Shown here: positions 10,501-15,188 of the stretch, piece by piece | How positions within the stretch are numbered: position 1 is the stretch's first letter | How the letters are laid out: each line of letters starts with the position of its first letter | Made by a program: the position numbers and the translations under genes | Notes under the pieces: model-generated | The model's database searches: none | Told to the model about the DNA's origin: nothing | The model's input: only the letters and a program-made list of their open reading frames with translations | Assembly: GCA_025266875.1 (NCBI GenBank) | Contig: JALLLT010000150.1 | Location: forward strand, 1 to 15,188 | Length of the DNA: 15,188 nt | Source of the DNA: Fennellomyces sp. T-0311 | Lineage: Eukaryota; Mucoromycota; Mucoromycetes; Mucorales; Lichtheimiaceae | Reading direction: 5' to 3'

Positions 10501-11026
10501 CATCCTCGACATCTTCGACGAACGCCTCAACTTTCCCGACGGAAGCAAGTTTGTTGTCTATGGCGATTTGGCATATCGTCGGCATGCAAACCTACTGGCG
10601 CCTCATCGGCTTGTAGCAAGTAAGTTATCAATTCTCTACTTATCTTTTATTCCATGAGCAATTAACTTGAATATATTAATATATTAAAAAGACGATGAAA
10701 GAAGTCCAGAAGCGCGAGAAAACAACAGCATGAAGAAGATTCGAATTGCAGTGGAGTGGGAGTTTGGACGAACAGTTAACTTGTTCGCGTTCAACGACTT
10801 CCACAAGACACAGAAGCTACTACTTAGTCCTGTTGGGAAGTATTACGTTGTTTCCGTTCTTTTTAAGAACATCAAGGTTTGCATGGGAGAGGGCCAGGCA
10901 TGTCATTACTTCGCCATCAACCCGCCAACATTGCAAGAGTATCTTGCATCAGCAAACCTTCGTCCGGTGTCGGATATCCCGACAAACTACGACGAGTACG
11001 ATGACCTTGAGGAAGACAGCCAGTAG
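1596..11026 (+). CDS. DDE transposase of the outer PIF/Harbinger-like element, intron 2 holds an 8-kb insertion
   Basis: The exons are 1596-1748, 1813-2122, 10214-10311, 10388-10619 and 10692-11026, joined in phase to give 375 aa. Introns 1, 3 and 4 are 64, 76 and 72 nt. Intron 2 (2123-10213) would be about 77 nt without the middle transposon. The N-terminal part (REEALCLCLRRLAYPSRYSDL) resembles the helix-rich region ahead of a DDE_Tnp_4-type nuclease fold. Likely catalytic residues are D166 (GFIDGT), D247 (YGDLAYR) and E286 (VEWEFG), with ARHDGY between them. An in-frame upstream ATG at 1527 would add 23 hydrophobic residues; that stretch is pyrimidine-rich like a leader, so 1596 is preferred. 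It should cut and join the element's own ends in the nucleus, probably with its convergent partner protein. Whether the 8.1-kb intron is still spliced is unknown. Confidence 0.8.
2167..2169 (+). repeat. left 3-bp target duplication (ATA) of the middle element
   Basis: ATA directly precedes GGGTGCTC at 2170; the same three bases follow the other end at 10181-10183. Confidence 0.6.
2170..2198 (+). repeat. left terminal inverted repeat of the middle element
   Basis: It agrees with the reverse complement of 10152-10180 at 28 of 29 positions (the difference is T/A at base 14). A second copy of its inner part, CCGAACAGAGAG, occurs about 60 bp further in. Confidence 0.85.
2360..2367 (+). promoter_or_regulatory. 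TATA box of the Myb/SANT-like gene
   Basis: TATAAAAG lies 72 bp upstream of the ATG at 2439, between the left inverted repeat of the middle element and the gene. Confidence 0.55.
2439..8380 (+). CDS. Myb/SANT-like partner protein of the middle element, split by the Tnp2 element
   Basis: The exons are 2439-2814 and 7884-8380, joined in phase 1 to give 290 aa. A glutamine- and proline-rich N-terminus (about residues 16-36) leads to a trihelix Myb/SANT-like domain with spaced tryptophans W57 (RRW), W89 (AIWDQI) and W113 (KKWGDL). The join reads LKEYR-VLVDIYRDVR. Basic clusters (RNRRRN and AQRRRTT) look like nuclear localisation signals, and the C-terminus is a strongly charged coiled coil (FERFEEAEDRRARDF) with an acidic tail. 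In PIF/Harbinger elements such a protein binds the element ends and brings the transposase into the nucleus; that role is inferred here. The single intron (2815-7883) contains the whole Tnp2 element. The open frame past the donor (to 2840) and ahead of the acceptor (from 7718) is read-through of intron and transposon sequence. Confidence 0.75.
2828..2952. repeat. array of palindromic GTATTCTTAAGAATAC-type units
   Basis: Variants of an AAGAATAC / GTATTCTT motif recur at 2828-2834, 2841-2856 (GTATCCTTAAGAATAC, a near-perfect palindrome), 2870-2885, 2887-2896, 2911-2922 and 2942-2952. At the right end the same motif occurs at 7833-7843 and 7862-7872, around a TTTTAAAA core. This resembles the subterminal repeat arrays that bind CACTA transposase-associated proteins, though here each unit is itself a palindrome. 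Confidence 0.65.
2918..2952 (+). repeat. left inverted repeat of the Tnp2 element
   Basis: It reads AAGAATACAGCGC, then TTTAAAAGC, then GTATTCTTTTA, and pairs with the reverse complement of 7833-7869. It is probably terminal or subterminal. Confidence 0.6.
2953..3247. other. left arm of the Tnp2 element, no gene seen
   Basis: This is A/T-rich sequence between the palindrome array and the stop of the small gene. The only feature is a minus-strand AATAAA at 3218-3213, about 30 nt past the stop at 3250-3248, suitable as a polyadenylation signal. Open frames here are short and not protein-like. Confidence 0.5.
3248..3671 (-). CDS. probable small four-exon gene of the Tnp2 element, function unknown
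   Basis: Reading the minus strand with splicing gives exons 3671-3634, 3583-3534, 3481-3452 and 3390-3248, 86 aa in one continuous phase. The introns are 50, 52 and 61 nt. Intron 3 is textbook (GTAAGG, TCTAAC branch, CATTCTAG). Intron 1 has a GTAAGT donor and needs the second AG of CCAGAG as acceptor. The product starts MLPYWKLTRLAN. It contains LFTTAGAPLIDSIYK and then LTGAPILFIEAGHYY, which look faintly alike, and a cysteine cluster CSCC, and ends hydrophobic (DYLLHLIAI). A TATA box (3810-3801) lies upstream and AATAAA downstream. The frame is open without an ATG further upstream, to about 3876, so an earlier exon is possible. I recognise no domain. CACTA elements often carry a second protein, which is one possible role. 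Confidence 0.45.
3801..3810 (-). promoter_or_regulatory. TATA box ahead of the small gene
   Basis: GTATAAAAAG on the minus strand is followed by a pyrimidine-rich stretch typical of leaders in this window. It stands 130 nt ahead of the proposed ATG at 3671 and 134 nt past the end of the Tnp2 gene, which argues for a separate transcription unit. Confidence 0.4.
3944..7025 (-). CDS. Tnp2-family (CACTA/Plavaka-like) transposase
   Basis: The exons are 7025-6890, 6837-6739, 6666-6511 and 6450-3944; introns of 52, 72 and 60 nt keep one frame, giving 965 aa. The N-terminus has a C-x-C-x2-C followed by a histidine (CLCETCTRHN...YNAHYERG), a zinc-finger-like segment. An acidic linker follows (about 46-141). 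Residues about 150-186 are strongly hydrophobic in two blocks. The Tnp2 core shows NADWFAPF (D336), NLPR, then GVMPGPREP, CDMPASRK (D427), a cysteine pair CNKC, DPMHN (525-529), NMHLHLH and FSFERYNG (E684). D336, D427 and E684 are my candidates for the DDE-like triad. AATAAA follows the stop immediately (3941-3936). It should excise and insert the element in the nucleus. The ATG at 7025 has a TATA box 72 nt upstream. Confidence 0.8.
7097..7104 (-). promoter_or_regulatory. TATA box of the Tnp2 transposase gene
   Basis: TATAAAAG on the minus strand, 72 nt upstream of the ATG at 7025, the same spacing as in the Myb gene of the middle element. Confidence 0.55.
7195..7485 (+). CDS. possible small membrane-anchored protein in the right arm of the Tnp2 element
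   Basis: A 96-codon frame opens MPLSLATSIAFLAACIMFVA, which could be a signal anchor, and is followed by a lysine- and histidine-rich tail. A TATA-like TATAAAAT lies about 57 bp upstream (from about 7136), divergent from the Tnp2 promoter. No domain is recognised and codon use is not persuasive, so this may be noise. Confidence 0.15.
   Translation: MPLSLATSIAFLAACIMFVAILNGHVFYDKDFPVLDLCLLIQIGSKNNLLHNIKLHISHPEPCLKKAKLHTALALHEWKTMCKRSVFTLDIHSRQH
7486..7832. other. right arm of the Tnp2 element, no gene seen
   Basis: The only long frame, from 7718, is the upstream extension of the Myb exon through intron and transposon sequence. I see no tandem repeat or RNA gene. The stretch ends at the inverted repeat at 7833. 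Confidence 0.4.
7833..7872 (-). repeat. right inverted repeat of the Tnp2 element
   Basis: The segment holds TAAAAGAATAC, a GCTTTTAAAAGC palindrome and GTATTCTTTTA, so it is also a hairpin in its own right. The Myb intron acceptor follows 11 bases later. Confidence 0.6.
8433..9888 (-). CDS. DDE transposase of the middle PIF/Harbinger-like element
   Basis: The exons are 9888-9099, 9028-8927 and 8860-8433, giving 439 aa. The introns are 70 nt (9098-9029) and 66 nt (8926-8861); the second has a TACTAAC branch site. The N-terminus is arginine-rich (residues 14-28). The DDE_Tnp_4-type core follows: D218 (GAMDGK), then GRTHDARTF at the first splice join, D298 (LADSAYPL) at the second join and E335 (AIERAFG), followed by RWRFLRHYLY and the helical stretch ACCILHNICIERHD typical of this family. 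The length is normal. It is convergent with the Myb-like gene, whose stop is 52 bp away, and presumably works with it to move the middle element. The gene appears intact. Confidence 0.85.
10012..10019 (-). promoter_or_regulatory. TATA box of the middle transposase gene
   Basis: TATAAAAG on the minus strand, about 125 nt upstream of the ATG at 9888, followed by a pyrimidine-rich leader. Confidence 0.45.
10152..10180 (-). repeat. right terminal inverted repeat of the middle element
   Basis: It is the partner of 2170-2198. The outer transposase intron resumes after the ATA at 10181-10183. Confidence 0.85.
10181..10183 (+). repeat. right 3-bp target duplication (ATA) of the middle element
   Basis: It matches 2167-2169. 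Removing the element and one ATA gives a normal-sized intron of about 77 nt. Confidence 0.6.
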
Positions 11027-11072
11027 CAATTTTTTTTTATAAAATGTATTTAAGCTTCTAAGTAGCTGTGTA

Positions 11073-12162
11073 CTAATGAAGGAGTGAAATAAGCTCGGAA
11101 ACCTGTTGTTCTAGGCGAGCAATCCTCTGACTGGAATCCTCTTTATGAACTCGTAGTTCCTCTCGTAGTTGCTTCACTTCTTCTTCAGACTTCAAGATTG
11201 CATTTAGAAATGCATCTCGTTCTGAACGAAGGTGACAAAGTTCTGATCGTACAAGGAGAAATTTATCATCCTTCCTTGTAAGAAGATCTGAACTGTCACC
11301 AGTAGGAATAGCTACATCGCCAGAAGCGTTTTCATCGTCGAGGTCGATGGCACCACCATCTGAAACAAGGGGCGCCTTGTCCTGCTTTCTGCGCTTGGCA
11401 CGGCTATGACGATCCATTGCGGCACCTCTTAGCTTTTTCTCTTGCCGCGCCTTCGTCTTTTTCGCACCTTCTTTCTGCAGCTTTTTCTCTTCGTCCGCTA
11501 CCTCTTTGGCAAGCAACTAAGTATATTAAATAAGTATATGCATAAAACAAACTTATAAAAAGTAATGTTTTAATGCCTAGCAGCTCTTACCACAGAAAGC
11601 AATTCAATGCATTTTTCCTGCAAAGGAGTACAGCCAGTAACAATGCCACTCGAAACTACGAGGAGCTCCTGCCTCTTCTGCTCTTTTTTCTGAAGAGCGA
11701 GAATACGAGCAGAGCAGTACGTTCCTGTGACCTGCTTTGTCACGCCAGCCTCAATCAATGGCATGATTCGCACATTGACATTGGCAGCGACCTGTTCCCA
11801 GGTACTGATGACAGAGCCATGCTTGGCATTGAATGGCTGCAGTTCCAATGTCTCCTCGATCAGGGTGATGTCAAGTTTGTCTGATGGCGAGACATTCCTG
11901 CGTTTCGCCTTGGTGGTCCCATCAGGCTGCTCCTCTTGCTGAGCTACGATAACTGCAGCTTGTGCAATATCGTCGAGATCCTCACGGGGCACAAACGCCT
12001 CAATGGCCTCGGGATCAGTGACTTCACGCTATTTACATTATATGTAAGCAAATAGGAACGTGTATTTTCGGTCTACAAACATACTCTGGAGGGCTCATTT
12101 CGTGCAGTTGGGACAAGTCCCAAAGACATAGGGGTCTCATTGATAAAGTTGATGTTGAACAT
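11073..12162 (-). CDS. partner protein of the outer PIF/Harbinger-like element
   Basis: The exons are 12162-12085, 12028-11591 and 11516-11073, joined in phase 0 to give 319 aa. The introns are 56 nt (GTATGT...AATAG) and 74 nt (GTAAGA...CTTAG). After an acidic N-terminus comes a basic patch (KAKRRN, about 67-72). A helical domain spans about 78-146 (LIEETLELQPFNAKHG, TWEQVAANVN, CSARILALQKKEQKR), which may be a divergent trihelix/Myb-like DNA-binding fold; it lacks the three regular tryptophans of the middle element's partner. The C-terminal half is lysine-rich (KKLQKEGAKKTKARQEKK), then acidic, then a coiled coil (IARLEQQVSELISLLH). By position it is the DNA-binding or nuclear-import partner of the outer transposase, with which it converges 46 bp apart. 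The DNA-binding assignment is inferred. Confidence 0.65.
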
Positions 12163-12379
12163 TGTCTTAAAAGATTCGAGAAGAAGAAAAGTAAACAAAC
12201 TGAAAATTTGACAGCTCTCAAATGTCGGTAGTCTAGGTAATTAGGCCATCTCCTTTCTATTGGGTCGGTAGAAATGTTTGCCTTCTATTTCATATTCCGT
12301 TTCTGGAAGACATTTTTCAGAACGCGTTCTGAAAAGTACAATCTCTTTTTGGATTATGTAACACGAATTTCCTTTTACA
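12163..12379. other. right subterminal region of the outer element
   Basis: It contains a pyrimidine-rich leader for the minus-strand partner gene and the palindrome at 12314-12335. No clear TATA box or open frame is seen. Confidence 0.4.
12314..12335. repeat. subterminal perfect palindrome of the outer element
   Basis: The 22 bases at 12314-12335 are their own reverse complement: TTTTCAGAAC on the left, GTTCTGAAAA on the right, around a central GC. The half-site matches the TTCTGAAAA motif within the terminal repeats, which suggests repeated transposase or partner-protein binding sites. No copy of the palindrome is seen near the left end beyond the repeat itself. Confidence 0.6.
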
Positions 12380-12420
12380 CATTCTGAAAAATGGATTTTT
12401 CAGAACGCCCTAAACTCTCT
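12380..12420 (-). repeat. right terminal inverted repeat of the outer element
   Basis: It is the reverse complement of 1382-1422 with one mismatch. The TTCTGAAAA half-site recurs just inside it, in a perfect 22-bp palindrome at 12314-12335. Confidence 0.85.
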
Positions 12421-12671
12421 AATAAAGTATTATCTGTAATAATGCGTGTAATGACTATGGTATGAGTAATATGGACAACAAGGTGAATATGTGTGAGTCA
12501 TCCTGGGGTCTAAAAGGGATGAACGCGTTGTGAGTAATATTCATGCAACAGTGCATTGCTGTGCAACAAAGAGATACCACGAACGACTTGTCCAAAAAGA
12601 GAAATACAAAGAAGCCCACCAGAATGGCTACGACATTTAAAAAAAGTATTAAACCATTTATATGAAGCAAA

Positions 12672-12738
12672 AGAGATTTGAACACATAACCTTTAGATTT
12701 AAAACCCACTGTTATAACAATTAAGCTAAAACAACTTT
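12672..12738 (-). pseudogene. decayed tRNA gene or tRNA-derived repeat head
   Basis: The minus strand shows TTAGCTTAATTGTTATAA, like an A-box/D-arm, then an anticodon-arm-like GTGGGTTTTAAATCTAA, then TGTTCAAATCTC, like a B-box/T-arm, at the spacing of a tRNA. Stem pairing is broken at several places and the anticodon cannot be fixed; one fold gives UUA. It is probably a relic. Confidence 0.3.
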
Positions 12739-12831
12739 TAAAAAATAAAGTTCTAGGATCGTTATATATGGAAACCACCTATAGTTGAAGCTATCAGCTA
12801 AGCCACTGGCCAAATTGTTAACCTGATCCCC

Positions 12832-12950
12832 TACCTTAAGGGCGCTTAGGGTGGTTAAGGCCAAGGGCTATGGGCCAAGTCCCATTTCTCTACCTATGCA
12901 TCTAAGGCCACTTACCCTAAGGGCGCTTGGGGTAGTTAAGGCCAAGTGGG
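12832..12950 (+). repeat. degenerate direct repeat of about 36 bp
   Basis: The unit TACCTTAAGGGCGCTTAGGG, continuing to TTAAGGCCAAG, starts at 12832 and recurs with a few changes at 12913, 81 bp later. Shorter TAAGGCC fragments lie between and after the copies. Confidence 0.5.
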
Positions 12951-13064
12951 ATAAGCTATGGCTTATTCAAGGCCTAAGTCCTATTCAAGAGCTAAGTTCT
13001 ACCCACTATCTACGTGGTAAAGGGTTCTTAAAGGACCACCCTGCCTGGGAAATGGCCTCAACCC

Positions 13065-13458
13065 TGTGGTATCGCTCAATTGGAAAGCTTCAAATGACGA
13101 GACCAAAAATAAGATAATGTTTTATTGAAGAGAACTACTCTCTATTTATAATGATAATGAGTCGGGACAGAGAAGGTGAATGCTTTTCTATCAGAGCCGA
13201 ATCCGTGTTATCGCCGTAATCCCTAATGACCATACTGCCTTATTACGAAGGAGCGGATAATCATGCAGAGACTGAGTTAACGTGAATGGTCCTTCTTGAA
13301 GTCTGAACCCAGATCAAGGTCTCACTGACACACAAGCCAGTGAACAGGCCAATAGATAACTGTGCGGTTGTTGATGTCGAAATAAAGGAACGGATGTAAC
13401 AAAGGCTGAGATGGAAAGGTCTGTAGACAATGGATGACTGGTATGTCAGGATACGACA
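13065..13458 (-). repeat. 3' LTR (394 bp)
   Basis: On the minus strand it starts TGTCGTATCC at 13458 and ends GATACCACA at 13065; on the plus strand it therefore opens TGTGGTATC, giving imperfect inverted ends. A TATA box (TATAAATA, 13150-13143) and AATAAA (13126-13121) mark promoter and polyadenylation signal. The base run directly outside is AACCC, the expected target copy, which cannot be compared. Confidence 0.75.
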
Positions 13459-13471
13459 TTGCCCCCCTCCA
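13459..13471 (-). promoter_or_regulatory. polypurine tract next to the 3' LTR
   Basis: The minus strand reads GGAGGGGGGCAA directly before the LTR start TGTCGT. This is the expected plus-strand priming site for reverse transcription and fixes the inner LTR boundary. Confidence 0.75.
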
Positions 13472-13597
13472 GACGAAACAACCGTATGAAAAAGGATTGT
13501 TGTAGGTCCCTACGCTTGTGGATAAACAGCATACCAATGACTAGAAAAACCCGGGAAAAAAACCCAGTGGGAAAAATGATGGGCAAAAAAGTCATGT

Positions 13598-15188
13598 CTA
13601 AGCGCGTTTTGATTTTATACTGGAGGCAGTGTTGACTGCGGCAACACGTCTGCGCTTTGACGAGCGTGTTTCTATATGACTGTGAGCAGAAGTCATGGAG
13701 AAGCTGTTAGCTCGCGATTTTGTACTGGTCCCATCAGCACGTCTACGTTTGTTATTGGCAGTAGGAGCGGTCGCACGTCGACTCCAATATTGTTGGATGA
13801 GATCCAAGCTATTGAAGTGATCGGTAGGTTCCCAAGTATCTTCATTAGGATCATCATATCCCTTCCAACATACCCGGTATAGGTATTGGTTGTTACTGTC
13901 AAGTTTGTGATCCACGACTGCAAGAATCTCGTATGTGTCGTCGGATTGTACGGTGGAATCCGGTGAGATTTGCTTGATGTGCGAAGGTGGAACGTTTCTT
14001 GACAGCAATTCCCCAGTAGTGTCAGAAAGAACATAACTACCCCCTTTGGTAATACCATAGACAGTGTAAGGGCCAACATAAAGAGGATCGGTCTTAGCCG
14101 CTCTTGCAATGTTCTTGATCATGACCTTACTGCCGATAGGGAAACCATCAATAATGCGGTTCTGACTGTCGAACTTACTTTTCTCAATAGCTCGTACAGC
14201 ATCCATGCGAGCGCTGATAGCAGGAATGACAACCTTTTCCCAATCCTCGATGTGTTGCATCAGGGCCTTAGCATCCTTAGAGGATGAAGAGGCTGATCCG
14301 AGCTGAACACCGGTATAATCTTGGAAACCATTAGGCTTACGACCAAGCATCACGCTGAAAGGACGAGAACCATGCAATCTGGTATGGCGACAATTCATCG
14401 CCATTTGTGTACTGGACACAAAAAGATCCCATTCAGTGTTCTTTCCTTGTAATCGCTTGATGATGGTGCGCTTTGCAATTCCTACAGCATTCTCGGCGGC
14501 ACCATTCCCGCGCGGATGATACTTTGAAGATAAGCGTAGCTCGTAACCAGAGGCTTTAGCAAGAAGTTTGCATAAAGAGTTGTGAAACTCTGTACCCCAG
14601 TCATGCGTAAGGACCATAGGATAGCCCAGCAAAGAGAACACGTCAACTAAAGTATACGCGATGGTGGAAGCTGATTTGTCAGGTATAGCTCGTAACACCA
14701 CGAAACGTGTGAATATATCCAGCATGACAAGTAGATAAGCATTACCACGGTCACTGACAACATTGAAGTCGCCAAGGTCGATTGCCCAATGATCTCCAGG
14801 TCTGTCAGCTTTCACGTGTTTCAAAGGATGGTAACCATGTTTCCCGATGTTGAAGCGTTGGCAATCGGGGCATCTGGCCACTGTGTTCAGTGCATCCTTG
14901 CGAATGTTAGTCCAGTGAAGACCGTCATCGTGAAGTGCGTTGACAATAGCATCGGCACCGAAATGTCCAAGAAGTTGAGCTTCTTCGAGAAGTCCGGATC
15001 GTGCCTCATTCGGAGGTGTGATCATATCAACAGTATTGGTCACTTGACTCATACGTAACGCAGGTGACTGCGCGTCTGTTGAAGAAGGCGCATCGCCACT
15101 CGTGGCAGGGTCTTTGTCTTTTTCTTCCAACGGACGCGAGAACAGACGACTCAAGTAATCAGGCAGCAGATTCATAATGCCAGGAATG
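13598..15188 (-). CDS. pol: pol polyprotein C-terminus: integrase with chromodomain (partial)
   Basis: The frame is open from the right edge to the stop at 13598, about 529 aa visible; the N-terminus lies outside the window. Counting from the internal methionine at 15175, LLPDYLSRL (about 3-11) is the end of the RNase H region. H71, H82, C102 and C105 form the HHCC zinc finger. The integrase triad is D133 (AIDLGD), D192 (HDWGTEF) and E228 (GNGAAEN), with the classic 35 residues between D192 and E228. A GPY/F-type segment (VGPYTV, about 367-372) follows, and a chromodomain (about 414-465, with VCWKGY and DTWEP) closes the protein before a basic tail. Integrase inserts the cDNA; the chromodomain of such chromoviruses steers insertion to marked chromatin. 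No break is visible. Confidence 0.9.
   Translation of the reverse strand, partial: IPGIMNLLPDYLSRLFSRPLEEKDKDPATSGDAPSSTDAQSPALRMSQVTNTVDMITPPNEARSGLLEEAQLLGHFGADAIVNALHDDGLHWTNIRKDALNTVARCPDCQRFNIGKHGYHPLKHVKADRPGDHWAIDLGDFNVVSDRGNAYLLVMLDIFTRFVVLRAIPDKSASTIAYTLVDVFSLLGYPMVLTHDWGTEFHNSLCKLLAKASGYELRLSSKYHPRGNGAAENAVGIAKRTIIKRLQGKNTEWDLFVSSTQMAMNCRHTRLHGSRPFSVMLGRKPNGFQDYTGVQLGSASSSSKDAKALMQHIEDWEKVVIPAISARMDAVRAIEKSKFDSQNRIIDGFPIGSKVMIKNIARAAKTDPLYVGPYTVYGITKGGSYVLSDTTGELLSRNVPPSHIKQISPDSTVQSDDTYEILAVVDHKLDSNNQYLYRVCWKGYDDPNEDTWEPTDHFNSLDLIQQYWSRRATAPTANNKRRRADGTSTKSRANSFSMTSAHSHIETRSSKRRRVAAVNTASSIKSKRA

Larger units (their letters stand above)
1382..12420 (+). mobile_element. outer PIF/Harbinger-like DNA transposon
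   Basis: Terminal inverted repeats of 41 bp at 1382-1422 and 12380-12420 differ at one base. They begin AGAGAGTTTAGGG. The flanks share TAATA: AAT if the repeat starts with A, or a 5-bp TAATA if it starts at the next G. The 3-bp reading suits PIF/Harbinger, although the usual duplication in that superfamily is TWA. It carries a DDE transposase on the plus strand (exons between 1596 and 11026) and a partner gene on the minus strand (12162-11073), convergent with 46 bp between the stops. Without the inserted 8-kb element it would be about 3.0 kb. Confidence 0.8.
1261..12635 (-). mobile_element. probable solo LTR split by the outer DNA transposon
   Basis: The two halves are 1261-1382 and 12421-12635; joined across the DNA transposon they make about 333 bp. 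On the plus strand the unit starts TGTCGTGTCAC and ends GGCTACGACA, so the ends are inverted TGTCGT. TTTA stands directly outside both ends (1257-1260 and 12636-12639), as expected for a short target duplication. On the minus strand a TATA box (TATATAAATA, 1370-1361) precedes AATAAA (1343-1338), the usual order of LTR promoter and polyadenylation signal. No internal retrotransposon genes flank it, hence a solo LTR. Confidence 0.6.
12636..13064. other. spacer between the solo LTR and the right retrotransposon
   Basis: There is no convincing protein gene. It holds a decayed tRNA-like sequence (about 12672-12738, minus strand) and a degenerate direct repeat (12832-12950). The frame at 12851-13117 runs through the repeat into the LTR and does not look coding. 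Confidence 0.45.
13065..15188 (-). mobile_element. 3' half of a Ty3-type chromovirus LTR retrotransposon, running off the right edge
   Basis: On the minus strand the order is pol C-terminus (integrase and chromodomain), spacer, polypurine tract and 3' LTR. The element boundary at 13065 follows from the TG/CA rule and from the LTR's own inverted ends. gag, protease, reverse transcriptase and the 5' LTR would lie right of the window. It is a different copy from the one at the left edge, since here the visible pol frame is intact. Confidence 0.85.

Noticed and set aside
12455..12778. 107-codon minus-strand frame rich in hydrophobic residues
   Set aside because: It spans the tRNA-like sequence, the TTTA duplication and the solo LTR, so it is a chance frame in A/T-rich repeat DNA.
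12851..13117. 88-codon plus-strand frame
   Set aside because: It is made of the degenerate direct repeat and continues into the LTR; no domain or promoter is seen.

Overview
The window looks like a transposon-dense intergenic block from an early-diverging fungus. My best guess is a Mucorales-type member of Mucoromycota. The reasons are introns of 50-77 nt with GTAAGT/GTATGT donors, CTAAC or CTAAT branch-like sites and TAG/CAG acceptors, TATA boxes about 70-130 nt ahead of ATGs, pyrimidine-rich leaders, and a Ty3-type chromovirus beside PIF/Harbinger-like and Tnp2-like DNA transposons. No ordinary host gene is clearly present. The organism is inferred, not shown.

The core is a set of nested insertions. 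The outermost layer is a probable solo LTR of about 333 bp, whose halves are 1261-1382 and 12421-12635, flanked by TTTA. A PIF/Harbinger-like element (1382-12420, 41-bp terminal inverted repeats with one mismatch) sits inside it. That element carries a five-exon DDE transposase (+) and a three-exon partner gene (-). Inside intron 2 of that transposase sits a second PIF/Harbinger-like element (2170-10180, 29-bp inverted repeats with one mismatch, ATA duplicated on both sides), which carries a two-exon Myb/SANT-like gene (+) and a three-exon DDE transposase (-). Inside the single intron of that Myb gene sits a Tnp2-family (CACTA/Plavaka-like) element (about 2816-7873). It carries a four-exon, 965-codon transposase and a probable small four-exon gene, both on the minus strand.

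Both gene-interrupting insertions fall within introns and leave the donor, acceptor and reading phase intact. The two outer genes therefore became giant-intron genes (about 8.1 kb and 5.1 kb), not obviously dead ones. All three DNA transposons keep open reading frames and visible catalytic residues for their transposases.

The flanks are LTR retrotransposon pieces. At the left edge (1-849, minus strand) is a 5' LTR plus a gag-like frame broken by four in-frame stops. Next to it is a membrane-protein-like gene remnant that ends at the LTR. At the right edge (13065-15188, minus strand) is the 3' half of a Ty3/chromovirus with an intact integrase and chromodomain frame, a polypurine tract and a 394-bp LTR. 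Between the solo LTR and this LTR lie a decayed tRNA-like sequence and a degenerate direct repeat.
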